From NCBI RefSeq assembly GCF_016887565.1, contig NZ_CP069396.1, positions 7,546,001 through 7,610,000 of the forward strand: a stretch of 64,000 bases of DNA, written 5' to 3'. The first letter of the stretch is position 1, and every line of letters begins with the position of its first letter. Shown in pieces: positions 1 to 9,637 of the stretch. The notes under the pieces were generated by a model. The model saw only the letters and a list, made by a program, of their open reading frames with translations. It ran no database searches and was not told where the DNA came from. The DNA comes from Archangium violaceum. GTDB lineage: Bacteria; Myxococcota; Myxococcia; Myxococcales; Myxococcaceae. The translations under genes and the position numbers were made by a program.

Positions 1-1
1 C

Positions 2-277
2 ATGCGCCAGGGCAACGACGTGGGCACCCAGTACCGTTCGGCCCTCTACTGGTACACCGATGCGCAGAGGAAGGCCGTCGAGGCCTCGCGTGACGCCTAC
101 CAGAAGGTGCTGACGACGGCGGGCCACGACACCATCACCACGGAGGTGCGCCAGGCGCCCGAGTACTACTACGCCGAGGACTACCACCAGCAGTACCTGG
201 CGAAGAACCCGAACGGGTACTGCGGTCTGGGCGGCACGGGGGTGAGCTGCCCCGTGGGTGTGGCCGCCGCGCCCTGA
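2..277 (+). CDS. msrA: Peptide methionine sulfoxide reductase MsrA, C-terminal part
   Basis: This enzyme reduces the S-epimer of methionine sulfoxide in proteins back to methionine, using cysteine chemistry recycled by thioredoxin. Only the C-terminal 91 residues lie in the window; the frame is open to base 2, so the true start and the catalytic GCFW region are upstream. The visible part has the family signatures [13 protein letters not shown] at the start and the [16 protein letters not shown] segment, followed by a glycine-rich tail with two cysteines ([10 protein letters not shown]) in the position of the resolving cysteines of MsrA. It ends only 24 nt before the end of the convergent efflux operon. 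Family assignment is firm; the gene is cut by the window edge, not visibly broken. Confidence 0.93.
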   Translation: MRQGNDVGTQYRSALYWYTDAQRKAVEASRDAYQKVLTTAGHDTITTEVRQAPEYYYAEDYHQQYLAKNPNGYCGLGGTGVSCPVGVAAAP

Positions 278-301
278 CGGCGGCCCCCGAGGCCGTGCGC
301 C

Positions 302-1564
302 CTACTCCGAGCGCATGGCCTCCACCGGATCCAACCTCGCGGCACGCGCCGCGGGGTAGATGCCGAACACCAGGCCCACGCCCGAGCTCATCACCAGCGA
401 GAGCATCACCGCCCAGCCGGGCACCACGGTGTTGAAGCCCAGCACCCAGCGCGAGAGGAAGGCCAGGCCGAAGCCCAACCCCACGCCGATGGCGCCGCCC
501 AGCAGCGACAGCATCACCGCCTCGGTGGCGAACTGCCCCAGGATGCGCCACTTGCGCGCGCCCAGCGCCTTGCGGATGCCGATCTCCTTCGTCCGCTCCG
601 TCACCGACACCAGCATGATGTTGAGGATGCCGATGCCGCCCACCACGAGCGACAGCAGGCATACCCCGAAGCTGGCGATCGTGATCACCTGCGACAGGTT
701 GTTGAAGGTCTCGGTCATCGACTCGTTGGTTCGCACCTCGAAGTCGTTGGGCTCCAGCGGCGCCACGTCGCGGCGGCGGCGCAGCAGGTTCGTCACCTCG
801 TCCTGCGCCTTCTGGAGCAGATCGGGCTCTCGCGCCTGCACGGACAGGCCCACCGAGCGCACCTTGCCGTAGAGCTGCTCGTGGGCGCGCAGCGGCATGA
901 TGATGACATTGTCCATGCTCTGCAGGCCCAGGAAGCTGCCGCGCCGCTGCAGCACGCCCACCACTGTGAAGGGCCGGCCCTTGATGCGGATCTCCTGGCC
1001 GATCGGCTCCGTGGCCGGGAAGAGCGCGTCCACCACGTCCACGCCCACCACCGCCACCTGCCGCCCATCCACCGCGTCCACCTCGCCGAAGAAGCGTCCC
1101 CGGGCGATGGTGATGCCGCTGGTGTCGATGTAGCTGGGCGTGGCGCCCGTGATGCGCACCGACGGGCGCGTCTCCGTGGTGGCGGTGGAGACCTTCTGTC
1201 CACCCTCGGTATCCGCCGCGGACACCGTGCCCACCGAGGGGCACGACTCCTGGATGGCCCGGAGGTCCTCCAGCGTCAGGTCCTTGCGCTTGGAGTACTT
1301 CTGCCAGTTCACCCGGCCGAAGCCCGAGGGCCACTTGCTCACCTGGAAGGTGTTGGCGCCCAGCTGGGACAGATCGTTGTTCACCTTGAGGCGCAGGCCC
1401 TCGATGAGCGCCATCATGGTGATGACCGTCGTCACGCCGATGACGATGCCCAGCAGCGTCAGCAGCGAGCGCAGCGGGTTGCCCAGGAAGGTGCCCAGGG
1501 CCAGGCGCAGGTTGTCGGCCACCGCCAGCAGGTTGGCCTCGAAGCGTCGGAACATTGTGCTCAC
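302..1564 (-). CDS. MacB/FtsX-type ABC transporter permease (second of two)
   Basis: 420-residue inner-membrane permease of the MacB/LolC class: one transmembrane segment near the N-terminus (about 25-55), a large periplasmic MacB_PCD-type domain, then three C-terminal segments of the FtsX domain. Family marks include the [16 protein letters not shown] segment after the cytoplasmic start and the [14 protein letters not shown] loop that contacts the ATPase. The GTG start at 1564 overlaps the stop of the preceding permease by 4 nt (GTGA), which fixes the start. It lacks its own ATPase domain, unlike E. coli MacB. It is the last gene of a six-gene efflux operon and is homologous to its neighbour at 1561-2793, so the two may form a heterodimer (inference). 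The substrate cannot be read from sequence. Confidence 0.93.
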   Translation of the reverse strand: MSTMFRRFEANLLAVADNLRLALGTFLGNPLRSLLTLLGIVIGVTTVITMMALIEGLRLKVNNDLSQLGANTFQVSKWPSGFGRVNWQKYSKRKDLTLEDLRAIQESCPSVGTVSAADTEGGQKVSTATTETRPSVRITGATPSYIDTSGITIARGRFFGEVDAVDGRQVAVVGVDVVDALFPATEPIGQEIRIKGRPFTVVGVLQRRGSFLGLQSMDNVIIMPLRAHEQLYGKVRSVGLSVQAREPDLLQKAQDEVTNLLRRRRDVAPLEPNDFEVRTNESMTETFNNLSQVITIASFGVCLLSLVVGGIGILNIMLVSVTERTKEIGIRKALGARKWRILGQFATEAVMLSLLGGAIGVGLGFGLAFLSRWVLGFNTVVPGWAVMLSLVMSSGVGLVFGIYPAARAARLDPVEAMRSE

Positions 1565-2793
1565 TCGTAGCGAAGCGCTTCCACGGGGTCCAGGTTGGCG
1601 GCCCGCGCCGCCGGCCAGATGCCGAACAGCAGCCCCACCAGCGCGGCGAAGCCCACTCCGCCGAAGACGGTCATCAGTTGCACGTCCGCCGCCAGCGGCG
1701 TGATGAGGGACACCACCTTGGCCGTCCCCAGTCCCACCAACGTCCCCAGGAGTCCACCCACCGCGGACACCGCGGAGGCCTCCATGAGGAACTGCAGCAC
1801 GATGGTGCGCTTGCGCGCCCCGAGCGCGCGCCGGATGCCGATCTCCCGCGTCCGCTCTCGCACCGACACCAGCATGATGTTCATGATGCCGATGCCGCCC
1901 ACCAGCAGGGTGATGAACCCCACGCCCATCGCCACGCCGTAGAGCGCCCCGGTGAGCTGCGCGTACGTCTGCGCTAGCATCTCCGGGCGGTTGATGGAGA
2001 AGTCGTCCGGGGTCCCCGGCGGCGTGCCTCGCACGCGGCGCAGGATGCCCACGAGCTGGTCCTCCGCCTTGCGGATGTCATCCGGGTTCTCGATGGACAT
2101 GGCGATGCTGAAGCCCCGGCTCTTGCCGAACGTGGCGTAGAACGTCTTGAAGGGCACCAGCACCGTCAGATCCTGATCCTCGTCCAGCAGCTTCCCCTTG
2201 CGCCCCAGTACCCCCACCACCTGGAAGGGCCGGCCCTCGATGCGGATGGAGCGGCCAATGGGATCCAACCCCGGGAAGAGCCCCTCGGCCACCGTGGCGC
2301 CGATGACCGCCACCGGCCGGGTGACGGCATCGTCCGCTTCGGTGATGAAGCGCCCGGCCGTCGCCTCATGGCCGACGATGGCGAAGTACTCGTGCGTCAC
2401 CCCCGTGATGTCCACCGCCGAGAGCTGCTCGCCACCAAAGCCCACGTCCGCGCTGCGGGACACCATGGGCGAGATGCCGGAGAGGTAGGTCGACTGCGCG
2501 CGGATCTGCTCCAGCTGCGGCAGGGTGAAGTGCTTGCGGTTGCGGTACATCCACCAGTCCCCCGTCATGACCCAGGGGAACCTGGAGACGTAGAGGGTGT
2601 TGGAGCCCAGGGAGGCCAGCTGCTTCTCGAAGGAGCTGTTGAGCCCCTGGATGATGCCGACGATGGCCAGCAGCGTGGCCACGCCGATGCCGATGCCCAC
2701 CGTGGTGAGCACCGTGCGCATCCGGTTGGCTCCGAGCGAGAAGAACGCGATGCGCGCCCCCTCCAGCACATCCACTCGCGCCGTGCTCTTCAT
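1561..2793 (-). CDS. MacB/FtsX-type ABC transporter permease (first of two)
   Basis: 410-residue permease with the same architecture as its downstream neighbour: an N-terminal membrane segment ([17 protein letters not shown] region), a periplasmic domain of about 200 residues, and three C-terminal membrane segments with the [14 protein letters not shown] coupling loop. The ATG at 2793 overlaps the ATPase stop by 4 nt (ATGA). In the MacAB-TolC family the periplasmic domain works mechanically, moving substrate from the periplasm into the adaptor and outer-membrane channel without transporting across the inner membrane. The presence of two non-identical permeases is the YknYZ/LolCE-like arrangement and not the MacB homodimer. 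Drug, peptide or lipid cargo are all possible. Confidence 0.93.
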   Translation of the reverse strand: MKSTARVDVLEGARIAFFSLGANRMRTVLTTVGIGIGVATLLAIVGIIQGLNSSFEKQLASLGSNTLYVSRFPWVMTGDWWMYRNRKHFTLPQLEQIRAQSTYLSGISPMVSRSADVGFGGEQLSAVDITGVTHEYFAIVGHEATAGRFITEADDAVTRPVAVIGATVAEGLFPGLDPIGRSIRIEGRPFQVVGVLGRKGKLLDEDQDLTVLVPFKTFYATFGKSRGFSIAMSIENPDDIRKAEDQLVGILRRVRGTPPGTPDDFSINRPEMLAQTYAQLTGALYGVAMGVGFITLLVGGIGIMNIMLVSVRERTREIGIRRALGARKRTIVLQFLMEASAVSAVGGLLGTLVGLGTAKVVSLITPLAADVQLMTVFGGVGFAALVGLLFGIWPAARAANLDPVEALRYE

Positions 2794-3554
2794 GCGCCCC
2801 CCGCGGCCTGGATCGGCGGCGCGTGCGTGTCACCGTGGGCCACCTCGCGCCCGATACCGTCCGCGACGATCTGCCCGTCACTGAGCCGGATGGCCCGCGG
2901 GCAGCGCGCCGCCAGCTTCGGCTCGTGCGTGACGAGCACCAGCGTGTTGCCCGCGCGGTGCAGCTCCTCGAACAGCCGGACGATCTCCTCTCCCGTGGCC
3001 GAGTCCAGGTTGCCCGTGGGCTCGTCCGCCAGGAGCATGGAGGGCTCGGCCACCAGCGCCCGGGCGATGGCCACGCGCTGGCGCTGACCACCCGACAGCT
3101 CGTTGGGCCGGTGGTGCATGCGGTGATCCAGGTGCACCTTGGCCAGTGCCGCCTTGGCCCGCTCGCGCCGCTCCTTGGCCCGGATGCCCCGGTACACCAG
3201 CGGCAGCTCCACGTTGGCCAGCGCCGTCTCGCGGGGCAGCAGCTGGAAGGTCTGGAAGATGAAGCCGATCTCCACGTTGCGCACGATGGCCAGCTCATCG
3301 TCCGTCATGCGCGACACGTCCTTGTTGTTGAGCATGTACCGGCCGCTGCTGGGTGTATCCAGACAGCCCAGCACGTTCATCAGCGTGCTCTTGCCCGAGC
3401 CGGACTGGCCGATGATGGCCACCCACTCGCCGCGCGAGATGCCGAAGGAGACGCCCCGCAGCGCGCGCACCTCCTCGCCACCCACGTGGAAGACACGGGT
3501 GACGTTCTGCACATCGATGAGCCAGGGGGTCCTGGCGCCGTTGGCCTCGCTCAC
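2790..3554 (-). CDS. ABC transporter ATP-binding protein, MacB/LolD type
   Basis: 254-residue ATPase that powers the two MacB-type permeases encoded next. Walker A is GQSGSGKST, the ABC signature is [15 protein letters not shown], and Walker B is [12 protein letters not shown] with the switch motif VTHEP, all typical of the LolD/MacB/FtsE subfamily. Length is slightly above LolD (about 230) because of a short N-terminal leader and a C-terminal tail. The GTG start at 3554 overlaps the adaptor stop by 4 nt (GTGA). It sits in the middle of the six-gene operon, between adaptor and permeases. Confidence 0.95.
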   Translation of the reverse strand: MSEANGARTPWLIDVQNVTRVFHVGGEEVRALRGVSFGISRGEWVAIIGQSGSGKSTLMNVLGCLDTPSSGRYMLNNKDVSRMTDDELAIVRNVEIGFIFQTFQLLPRETALANVELPLVYRGIRAKERRERAKAALAKVHLDHRMHHRPNELSGGQRQRVAIARALVAEPSMLLADEPTGNLDSATGEEIVRLFEELHRAGNTLVLVTHEPKLAARCPRAIRLSDGQIVADGIGREVAHGDTHAPPIQAAGGA

Positions 3555-4807
3555 GACTTCTTCCCACCCGGTCCGCCCTGCTGCGGCTCGCGGATCGCAT
3601 CGCCGTGCTTGAGCTCCTTGGACAGCGTGCGGTACGGGCCCTCCACCACCTTGTCCTCCGGCTGGATGCCCTCGAGGATCTCCAGGTCCGTGTCGGAGGC
3701 GATGCCCGTGCGCACCCGGCGCACCTGCACCTTGTTGTCCGCGTCCACCACGAAGACGACCTTGGCCAGCGTCTCCGCGCGGCGGGCCACCGACAGGCCC
3801 CCGCCCTCCACCGCCGGCTTGTAGTCCGGCAGGCTCTTCTCCGGGCGCACCGTCACCGACTGGATGGGGACGAGCACCGTGTCGTCACGCGTCTCCGCGG
3901 AGATGCGCACCTCGGCGCTCATGCCCGGCAGCACCCGCGGCGGCCGCGAGTTGAGCGCCACCGTCACCGGGAAGGTCGTCACCTCCGCCTCCGTACCCGG
4001 GTTCTTGATGAGCGCCTTCTGGGCGATCTCCACCACCGAGCCCTGGTAGGACTCGCCCTCCAGCGCGTCCACGGAGATCTCCGCGGGCTGGCCGGGCTTG
4101 AGGTGCACCACCTCGTGCTCGCCCACCTCGAACTTCACCTCCATGATGTTGAGCGCGGCGATGGTCATCACCACGTCCTCGGAGAGGTCCGAGCCACGCA
4201 CCCGCTCGCCCACCTCGCGCGACAGCTCGATGACGTTGCCGTCGATGGGGGACAGCATCGTCGTCTTGGAGAGGCTCGTCTGGGCCTCGTCATACACGGC
4301 GGAGGACTGGGCCAGGCGCTGATGGGCCGCCGACACGCGTGCCACGGCCGAGTCCCGGGCCGCCCTCGCCTGCTCCACCTCGGCCGCCGAGGCCAGGCCC
4401 TTCTTGCCCAGCTCCTCCACGCGGGCGAGCTCGGCCGTGGTGCGGTCCGCCTCCACCTGGGCCACCTGCATGTCCGAGCGCGCCGCGTTCTGGGCCGCCA
4501 GGGCCTGCTTCACCGTCGCCTCGTACCGCTTGCGATCGATGCGGCCGAGCACCTGGCCCTTCGTCACCCGATCTCCCTCCTTCACCAGCAGCTCCATGAG
4601 GTCACCGGAGAGGCTGGAGGAGATCTTCACCGTGGTGGTCGCCTGCACCTTGCCGGCGCCGGTGATGGTGCGGGTGATGGAGCCCTTGCGGGCCTTCGTC
4701 ACCTGAGCCTCCACCATGGGAGGGGGCCGGTCCTTGAGCCCACCGGCGGTGATGGCCGCCCCACCAAGGAACAGTCCGCCTGCGATAGCCGCCTTCCACC
4801 ACTTCAT
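3551..4807 (-). CDS. HlyD/MacA-type periplasmic adaptor (membrane fusion protein)
   Basis: 418-residue adaptor that would connect the MacB-type permeases to the TolC-like channel. The N-terminus ([16 protein letters not shown]...) is a single membrane anchor or signal segment with no lipobox cysteine. It is followed by a biotinyl-lipoyl-like half ([28 protein letters not shown]), an alpha-helical hairpin of about residues 90-190, the returning lipoyl half ([11 protein letters not shown]) and a beta-barrel domain. The start is the ATG at 4807, which overlaps the stop of the upstream TolC gene by 4 nt (ATGA); the longer upstream reading is antisense-like noise inside tolC. A late insertion around residues 330-350 carries the segment [11 protein letters not shown]. 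Its place in the operon agrees with a MacA role. Confidence 0.93.
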   Translation of the reverse strand: MKWWKAAIAGGLFLGGAAITAGGLKDRPPPMVEAQVTKARKGSITRTITGAGKVQATTTVKISSSLSGDLMELLVKEGDRVTKGQVLGRIDRKRYEATVKQALAAQNAARSDMQVAQVEADRTTAELARVEELGKKGLASAAEVEQARAARDSAVARVSAAHQRLAQSSAVYDEAQTSLSKTTMLSPIDGNVIELSREVGERVRGSDLSEDVVMTIAALNIMEVKFEVGEHEVVHLKPGQPAEISVDALEGESYQGSVVEIAQKALIKNPGTEAEVTTFPVTVALNSRPPRVLPGMSAEVRISAETRDDTVLVPIQSVTVRPEKSLPDYKPAVEGGGLSVARRAETLAKVVFVVDADNKVQVRRVRTGIASDTDLEILEGIQPEDKVVEGPYRTLSKELKHGDAIREPQQGGPGGKKS

Positions 4808-6123
4808 TTCGCTTCTCCCGGGGCCAGAGTGCCCATGGCCCGCATCAATCCGAAGCGGGCGATTTCGACGTTGATCCGATTCTCCAACAAGGTCAGCTCC
4901 GCCTGCGTGAGCTTGAGCTGCGCGTCGCGCACCTCCAGCGTCGAGCTGACGCCCGCGTTGAAGCGCTCCTCGGCCAGGGAGAGGGCGTCGGAGGCCGCCT
5001 TGCGGTTGGCCTCGGCCAGCTCCGTGGAGGTGATCTGCGCCTGCAGCGTCACGTGCGCCTGGCGCACCGAGCCCTCCAGCTCGCGCTCGTTCTGCTGCAG
5101 GTTCAGCTCGGCCACCCGGCTCTGGTACTCGGCCCGGCGAGCCTGCGCCTGCGTGGAGAAGCCATTGAAGATGTCCCACGACAGCCCGACGCCACCCGAC
5201 ACCGAGTTCTGCAGCTTCGGCTGGGTGAAGACGATGTCCGCGTTGGGGCCGCCACGAGAGTAGGTGCCCTGCAGGGTCAGCCGCGGCAGGTATCCGGCGC
5301 GGGCGATGCTCTCTTGCAGCTCCGCCGCGCGCAGCCGCTCCCGCAGCGCCATCAGCAGCGGCCGGCGGGTCCTCGCCGTCTCCAGCGCCTGGTCCAGGGC
5401 GGGCGCCGGAGCGGCGGGCTGGTTCAGCACCCCCGGATCCACCGCCTCCACGACCTCCGCGCCCGGCATGGCCAGCCACGCGGCCAGCCGCGTCTGGTCC
5501 GTGGCGAGCTGCGACTGCCGCGACACCACGGCGATGCGGTCATTGCCCAGGTTCACCTGCGCGGACAGCTCCTCGGCCTTGCCCACCCGGCCCGCCTGGA
5601 AGAGCGCCCGGGCGCGCTCGAGCTGCTGCTCGCTGCGCTCCACGTTCTTCTGCAGCACCAGGATGGTCGCCTGGGAGCGGAAGAGCGCGTAGAAGCGTTG
5701 GATGCCCTCCAGCTCGGAGGTGTCCTGCTGCTCGAAGGCCTCGCCCCGCTGCGCCTCCAACTGGGCGCCGCTCTGCGACAGCCGCGCCCAGACGGCCCGA
5801 TCGTAGATGCTCTGCTGGAGGGTGACGGAGAGGCCGAAGCTGGGGATCAGCGACTCCGGCACGTCGATCACCTGCCGCTCGAAGCCGCCGTCGACGGCCA
5901 CGATGTCGGTGTAGCGCTGGGGGCCGTTGTAGTCCAGGTTTGCCCCCGTCTGGAACCGCAGCTGGGGCAGCAGCGACGAGCGGGCGATGCGCACGTCCTG
6001 CTCGGCGGAGGAGACCTGCAACAGGGCGGTCAGCGCCTGGACGTTCTCCCGGCTCCGGGCCCGGGCATCCTCCAGGGTCACGGGGGTGGCGGCGAGCACC
6101 GCCGCGAGCACGAGCGCGCTCAT
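4804..6123 (-). CDS. TolC-family outer-membrane efflux channel
   Basis: 439-residue outer-membrane factor. A short signal peptide (MSALVLAAVLAATPVTLEDA) precedes two homologous halves rich in long amphipathic helices, as in TolC: SLLPQLRFQTGANLDY in the first half and GYLPRLTLQGTYSRGG in the second are the corresponding strand-forming segments. The last helix ends in INVEIARFGLMRAMGTL, the usual OEP-family ending. The ATG at 6123 overlaps the stop of the Yip1-like gene by 4 nt and its own stop overlaps the adaptor start by 4 nt. In the tripartite pump it forms the exit duct through the outer membrane. Confidence 0.94.
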   Translation of the reverse strand: MSALVLAAVLAATPVTLEDARARSRENVQALTALLQVSSAEQDVRIARSSLLPQLRFQTGANLDYNGPQRYTDIVAVDGGFERQVIDVPESLIPSFGLSVTLQQSIYDRAVWARLSQSGAQLEAQRGEAFEQQDTSELEGIQRFYALFRSQATILVLQKNVERSEQQLERARALFQAGRVGKAEELSAQVNLGNDRIAVVSRQSQLATDQTRLAAWLAMPGAEVVEAVDPGVLNQPAAPAPALDQALETARTRRPLLMALRERLRAAELQESIARAGYLPRLTLQGTYSRGGPNADIVFTQPKLQNSVSGGVGLSWDIFNGFSTQAQARRAEYQSRVAELNLQQNERELEGSVRQAHVTLQAQITSTELAEANRKAASDALSLAEERFNAGVSSTLEVRDAQLKLTQAELTLLENRINVEIARFGLMRAMGTLAPGEAK

Positions 6124-6854
6124 CGTCCACCTCCCGGACCACCCCGGCCACCCGGCTCTCCGGCCATCATCGCCGGCAGACCAATGGAGAACACCCCCAC
6201 GAACAACAGGTAGAGCGCCAGGCACAGCAGCAGCGCCCGGCCCTTGCGCATCCCCGTGGCCGAGGAGAAGCCCAGCCCCATCAGGCCGACGCTCCACAGG
6301 TTGAAGAAGTCCACCGCCCCCAGCACCTTCTTCATCTTGGGGGACAGCCCCTCCAACACCGCCAGGCTCGCGGGCACCAGCTCCGGCACCCGCTCCAGGG
6401 AGAGCGAGTGCTGCGCCAGCGCGCACACGGTGAAGATGAGGTGGTAGAGCGCGATGGGCATCATCGCCAGCGCCGCCACCGACATGAGGCCGCCGAAGGG
6501 CGCGGACCTGTCGAACAGCCACGCGAACACCCACAACGCCGCCGCCAGCAGCAACGTCAGCATTGGCATCACGAAGACGCCCTTGGCGATCCCCGCCACC
6601 AGCGCCTTGCGCGACGCGGTCTGGATCTCCTCGGAGACTTCCGTCTCCGTCAGCCGATCGAGCCGGCCGGACATCTGCAACTCCTGCACCACCGCGGGAC
6701 CGGCATTCCAGCGGAGGGAAAAGGCGGTCCCGGAGGCGGACACACAGACGACGAGAAGGAGAAGAGGCCACAGCCAGCGGCGGGCCTCCACGGCGGCGCC
6801 TGTCGCATCGAGCGGATCCAGGAGCACGCGGGCGGGTTGGGCGATTGAGCTCAT
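6120..6854 (-). CDS. Yip1-like multi-spanning membrane protein
   Basis: 244-residue integral membrane protein with about five hydrophobic segments (near residues 27-45, 85-112, 122-146, 183-202, 210-230) and a Gly/Pro-rich tail. The layout, with one N-terminal segment, a soluble loop and then clustered segments, matches YIP1-domain proteins. In bacteria these often sit next to MacAB-type pumps, but their role is not settled. It is the first gene of the efflux operon, diverging from the clp-type gene across about 209 nt. Because it overlaps tolC by 4 nt it is probably translated in step with the pump; assembly helper or modulator is a guess. Confidence 0.75.
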   Translation of the reverse strand: MSSIAQPARVLLDPLDATGAAVEARRWLWPLLLLVVCVSASGTAFSLRWNAGPAVVQELQMSGRLDRLTETEVSEEIQTASRKALVAGIAKGVFVMPMLTLLLAAALWVFAWLFDRSAPFGGLMSVAALAMMPIALYHLIFTVCALAQHSLSLERVPELVPASLAVLEGLSPKMKKVLGAVDFFNLWSVGLMGLGFSSATGMRKGRALLLCLALYLLFVGVFSIGLPAMMAGEPGGRGGPGGGR

Positions 6855-6945
6855 AAGGTGCGTTGTCGGGGCAACGGGATGTACGCCCAGACAGGGTCGC
6901 TATTGCAAGCCGGACGACAATTGCCGCCTAACAGGGGGGCAAGCA

Positions 6946-6967
6946 GGCGGATTCCGGAGAATCCGCC
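6946..6967. promoter_or_regulatory. Intergenic 9-bp hairpin between divergent operons
   Basis: A perfect inverted repeat GGCGGATTC-CGGA-GAATCCGCC lies in the 209-nt space between the efflux operon and the clp-type gene, 97 nt before the latter's chosen start. There is no T-run, so it is not an obvious terminator. It could be a dimeric regulator site or a leader hairpin. A weaker interrupted repeat (GCGGAAATTTTGCCGC, 6999-7014) follows. The rest of the spacer shows no clear sigma-70 boxes. Confidence 0.4.
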
Positions 6968-7063
6968 CCACCGGGGGTGGGTGCTGTAGTGACCTGTAGC
7001 GGAAATTTTGCCGCGAAGATCCGGAGGGTGTATGTGCTCGCCTGCTCGCCCGCCGGAGTCCGA

Positions 7064-9634
7064 ATGGTCGACAGCACGGATCTCGCTCAGGTTCTCCACG
7101 AAGCCAATGACATCGCTCAGAGCGTGGCACAGAAGCCTACCTCGGCCCACGTGTTGCTGGCCCTCTTCACGGTGGAGAACCGGGCGCAGCTCCTGCTCAA
7201 GGAGAAGGGCGTCGACGAGGACAGCCTGCTGGAGACGATGACGTCCCAGCCCACCGAGCAGGACGGGCTGGTGCGCGAGCTGTTCATGCGCGCCCGGGAG
7301 ATCGCCCAGAACAGCGGGGCGCGCGAGGCGGACTGCCTCCACCTGCTCGTGGCCTTCACCCGGGTGCGCTGCGCCGCCAGCGAGCTGCTGACGCGGGCCG
7401 GCCTGCACCTCATCAACCTGGGCAACACCGCCCTCTCCTATTGTCTCAGCGGGAGCACGCCGCGGCGGTTCCAGCCGGGCCGGAGCACCACGATGACGGC
7501 GGCCATGCCCCGGCCGACCCGTCCCCTGGGGGCCCCGCCCTCGGCGCCGCCCGCCTCCGCGCTCGCGGTGAGCATGCCGCGCCCCGCGCTCGCACCGCCC
7601 CGGGCTCCGTCCCGGCCCGCGCTGTCCCCGCGCGACCTCATCGACGAGGTGAACGAGGACGTGCCGGAGGCCGCCGCTCCCACGCCGGTGCCCCCGGTGC
7701 CGACGCGCACGCCTCCTCCGGTTCCCGTCTCCCTGGCTCCGGCGGCCACGCCCGTGGCGCCTCCGGCTCCCGCGCCCGCCCTGCCCTCCCCTGGGCCCGC
7801 CGCGCCGCGCCCGGCCGCTCCGGCCCGCGCCGCCGCGCCGCTGGTGCTCGACGAGAAGCGCTTCCCCCTGCTCACCTCGCTGGGCCGCAACCTGAGCCGG
7901 CTCGGCCAGGAGGGGAAGTTGGATCCCGTGGTGGGCCGCGCCAAGGAGATCGAGGAGGTCATCGACATCCTCGGCAAGCGGCGCACCAACAACCCGTGCC
8001 TGCTGGGCGAGGCGGGCGTGGGCAAGACGGCCGTGGTGGAGGGCGTGGCCCAGCGCATGCTGGAGCTGCGCGGCTCCCTGTCCGAGAAGATCCTCATCGA
8101 GCTGGACATGGCCTCGGTGGTGGCCGGCACGCAGCTGCGCGGCTCCTTCTCCGAGAAGCTCAACGCCCTCAAGGACGAGGTGCGCCGCGCCGATGGCCGC
8201 GTGGTGGTGTTCATCGATGAGATCCACACGCTGGTGGGTGCGGGCTCCACCGGCGAGGGGCCGCAGGACGCCGCCAACGAGCTGAAGACGGCCATGGCGC
8301 GCGGCGAGTTCCCCTGCATCGGCGCCACCACGCACGAGGAGTACCGCAAGTTCATCTCGCAGGACCCCGCGCTGGAGCGGCGCTTCACCCCGGTGGTCGT
8401 GCACGAGCCCTCGGTGCCGGAGACGGTGGAGATCCTCCAGGGCATCATCGGCCGCTACGAGGACCACCACGGGCTGCGCTACGCCCCGGAGGCGCTGGAG
8501 GCCGCCGCGTCGCTGGCCTCGCGCTACGTGACGGACCGCTTCATGCCGGACAAGGCCATCTCCGTGGTGGATCTGGCCGGCTCGCGCAGCCGCCGCGAGG
8601 GCAAGGAGCTGGTGGAGGCCTCGGACGTGGCGCGCGTGGTGGCGAAGATCGCCGGCCTGCCCGAGGAGCGTCTGCTGATGACGGACTCGGCGCGGCTGCT
8701 GAGGCTGGAGGCGGACCTGGGCGAGCGCGTCATCGGCCACGAGGAGGCCATCTCGCGCATCTCCCGCGTCATCCGCCGCAACTACGCGGGCTTCGCCTCG
8801 CGCCGTCCCATGGGCTCCTTCCTCTTCCTGGGCCCCACCGGCGTGGGCAAGACGGAGATGGCGCGAGCCCTGGCCGAGGTGCTCTTCGGCAGCAAGGACT
8901 CGCTGGTGCGCCTGGACATGAGCGAGATGGCCGAGAGCCACGGCGTCTCGCGCCTCATCGGCTCGCCCGCGGGCTACGTGGGCTACGGTGATGGAGGCCA
9001 GCTCACCGAGCCCGTGCGCCGCCGGCCCTCGTCCGTGGTGGTGCTGGATGAGATCGAGAAGGCCCACCGCGAGGTGCAGCTGCTCCTGCTCCAGGTGCTC
9101 GAGGAGGGCCGCCTGACGGACGGCAAGGGCCGGCACATCGACTTCTCCAACACCGTCATCGTCATGACGACGAACCTGGGCGCGGACGCCTTCCAGCGCG
9201 CCAGCCGCGCCCTGGGCTTCGGCACCCCGGAGCAGAAGGGCTCGGCCACCTCGGACATGGACGCCGCCAGCGCCGCCGCGCGCCAGGCCCTCCCCCCCGA
9301 GCTGTGGAACCGCATCGACGAGCGCCTGCCCTTCCGGCCGCTGTCCGAGGCGGAGGTGGCGCGGATCGCCCAGTTGCTGCTGGCGGAGAGCAGCCGGCGG
9401 CTCGTCACGGAGAAGGGCATCGAGTACGTGGCCGAGCAGGACGTGGTGAGCCACCTGATGAAGGCGGGCGGGTTCGACCCGAAGCTGGGTGCGCGGCCGA
9501 TGCGCCAGGTGGTGCAGCGGTTGGTGGAGGCGCCCCTCGCCGAGCGGATCCTCGCCGGCGAGTTCATGGCGGGCGACCGGGTGCGGGTGGCCGTGCAGGA
9601 TGGAGAGCTGCAGTTCCTTCGAGAGAGCCGCTGA
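7064..9634 (+). CDS. ClpA-type AAA+ unfoldase with Pro/Ala-rich linker
   Basis: 856-residue double-AAA+ Hsp100 protein. In order: a Clp N-domain (about 1-145), an unusual Pro/Ala-rich linker of about 115 residues (145-260), AAA1 with Walker A GEAGVGKT near 314, and AAA2 with Walker A GPTGVGKT near 589. There is no coiled-coil M-domain between the modules, so it is ClpA-like rather than ClpB or ClpC. The segment ALGFGTPEQ after the AAA2 Walker B region supplies an LGF tripeptide where ClpP-binding loops sit, so it may dock on ClpP. The ATG at 7064 has GGAG 5 nt upstream; an earlier in-frame ATG at 6977 would add 29 residues that do not look like a Clp N-domain. It reads into the DUF2520 gene after 3 nt. 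No clpP or clpS is visible nearby. Confidence 0.9.
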   Translation: MVDSTDLAQVLHEANDIAQSVAQKPTSAHVLLALFTVENRAQLLLKEKGVDEDSLLETMTSQPTEQDGLVRELFMRAREIAQNSGAREADCLHLLVAFTRVRCAASELLTRAGLHLINLGNTALSYCLSGSTPRRFQPGRSTTMTAAMPRPTRPLGAPPSAPPASALAVSMPRPALAPPRAPSRPALSPRDLIDEVNEDVPEAAAPTPVPPVPTRTPPPVPVSLAPAATPVAPPAPAPALPSPGPAAPRPAAPARAAAPLVLDEKRFPLLTSLGRNLSRLGQEGKLDPVVGRAKEIEEVIDILGKRRTNNPCLLGEAGVGKTAVVEGVAQRMLELRGSLSEKILIELDMASVVAGTQLRGSFSEKLNALKDEVRRADGRVVVFIDEIHTLVGAGSTGEGPQDAANELKTAMARGEFPCIGATTHEEYRKFISQDPALERRFTPVVVHEPSVPETVEILQGIIGRYEDHHGLRYAPEALEAAASLASRYVTDRFMPDKAISVVDLAGSRSRREGKELVEASDVARVVAKIAGLPEERLLMTDSARLLRLEADLGERVIGHEEAISRISRVIRRNYAGFASRRPMGSFLFLGPTGVGKTEMARALAEVLFGSKDSLVRLDMSEMAESHGVSRLIGSPAGYVGYGDGGQLTEPVRRRPSSVVVLDEIEKAHREVQLLLLQVLEEGRLTDGKGRHIDFSNTVIVMTTNLGADAFQRASRALGFGTPEQKGSATSDMDAASAAARQALPPELWNRIDERLPFRPLSEAEVARIAQLLLAESSRRLVTEKGIEYVAEQDVVSHLMKAGGFDPKLGARPMRQVVQRLVEAPLAERILAGEFMAGDRVRVAVQDGELQFLRESR

Positions 9635-9637
9635 GCC

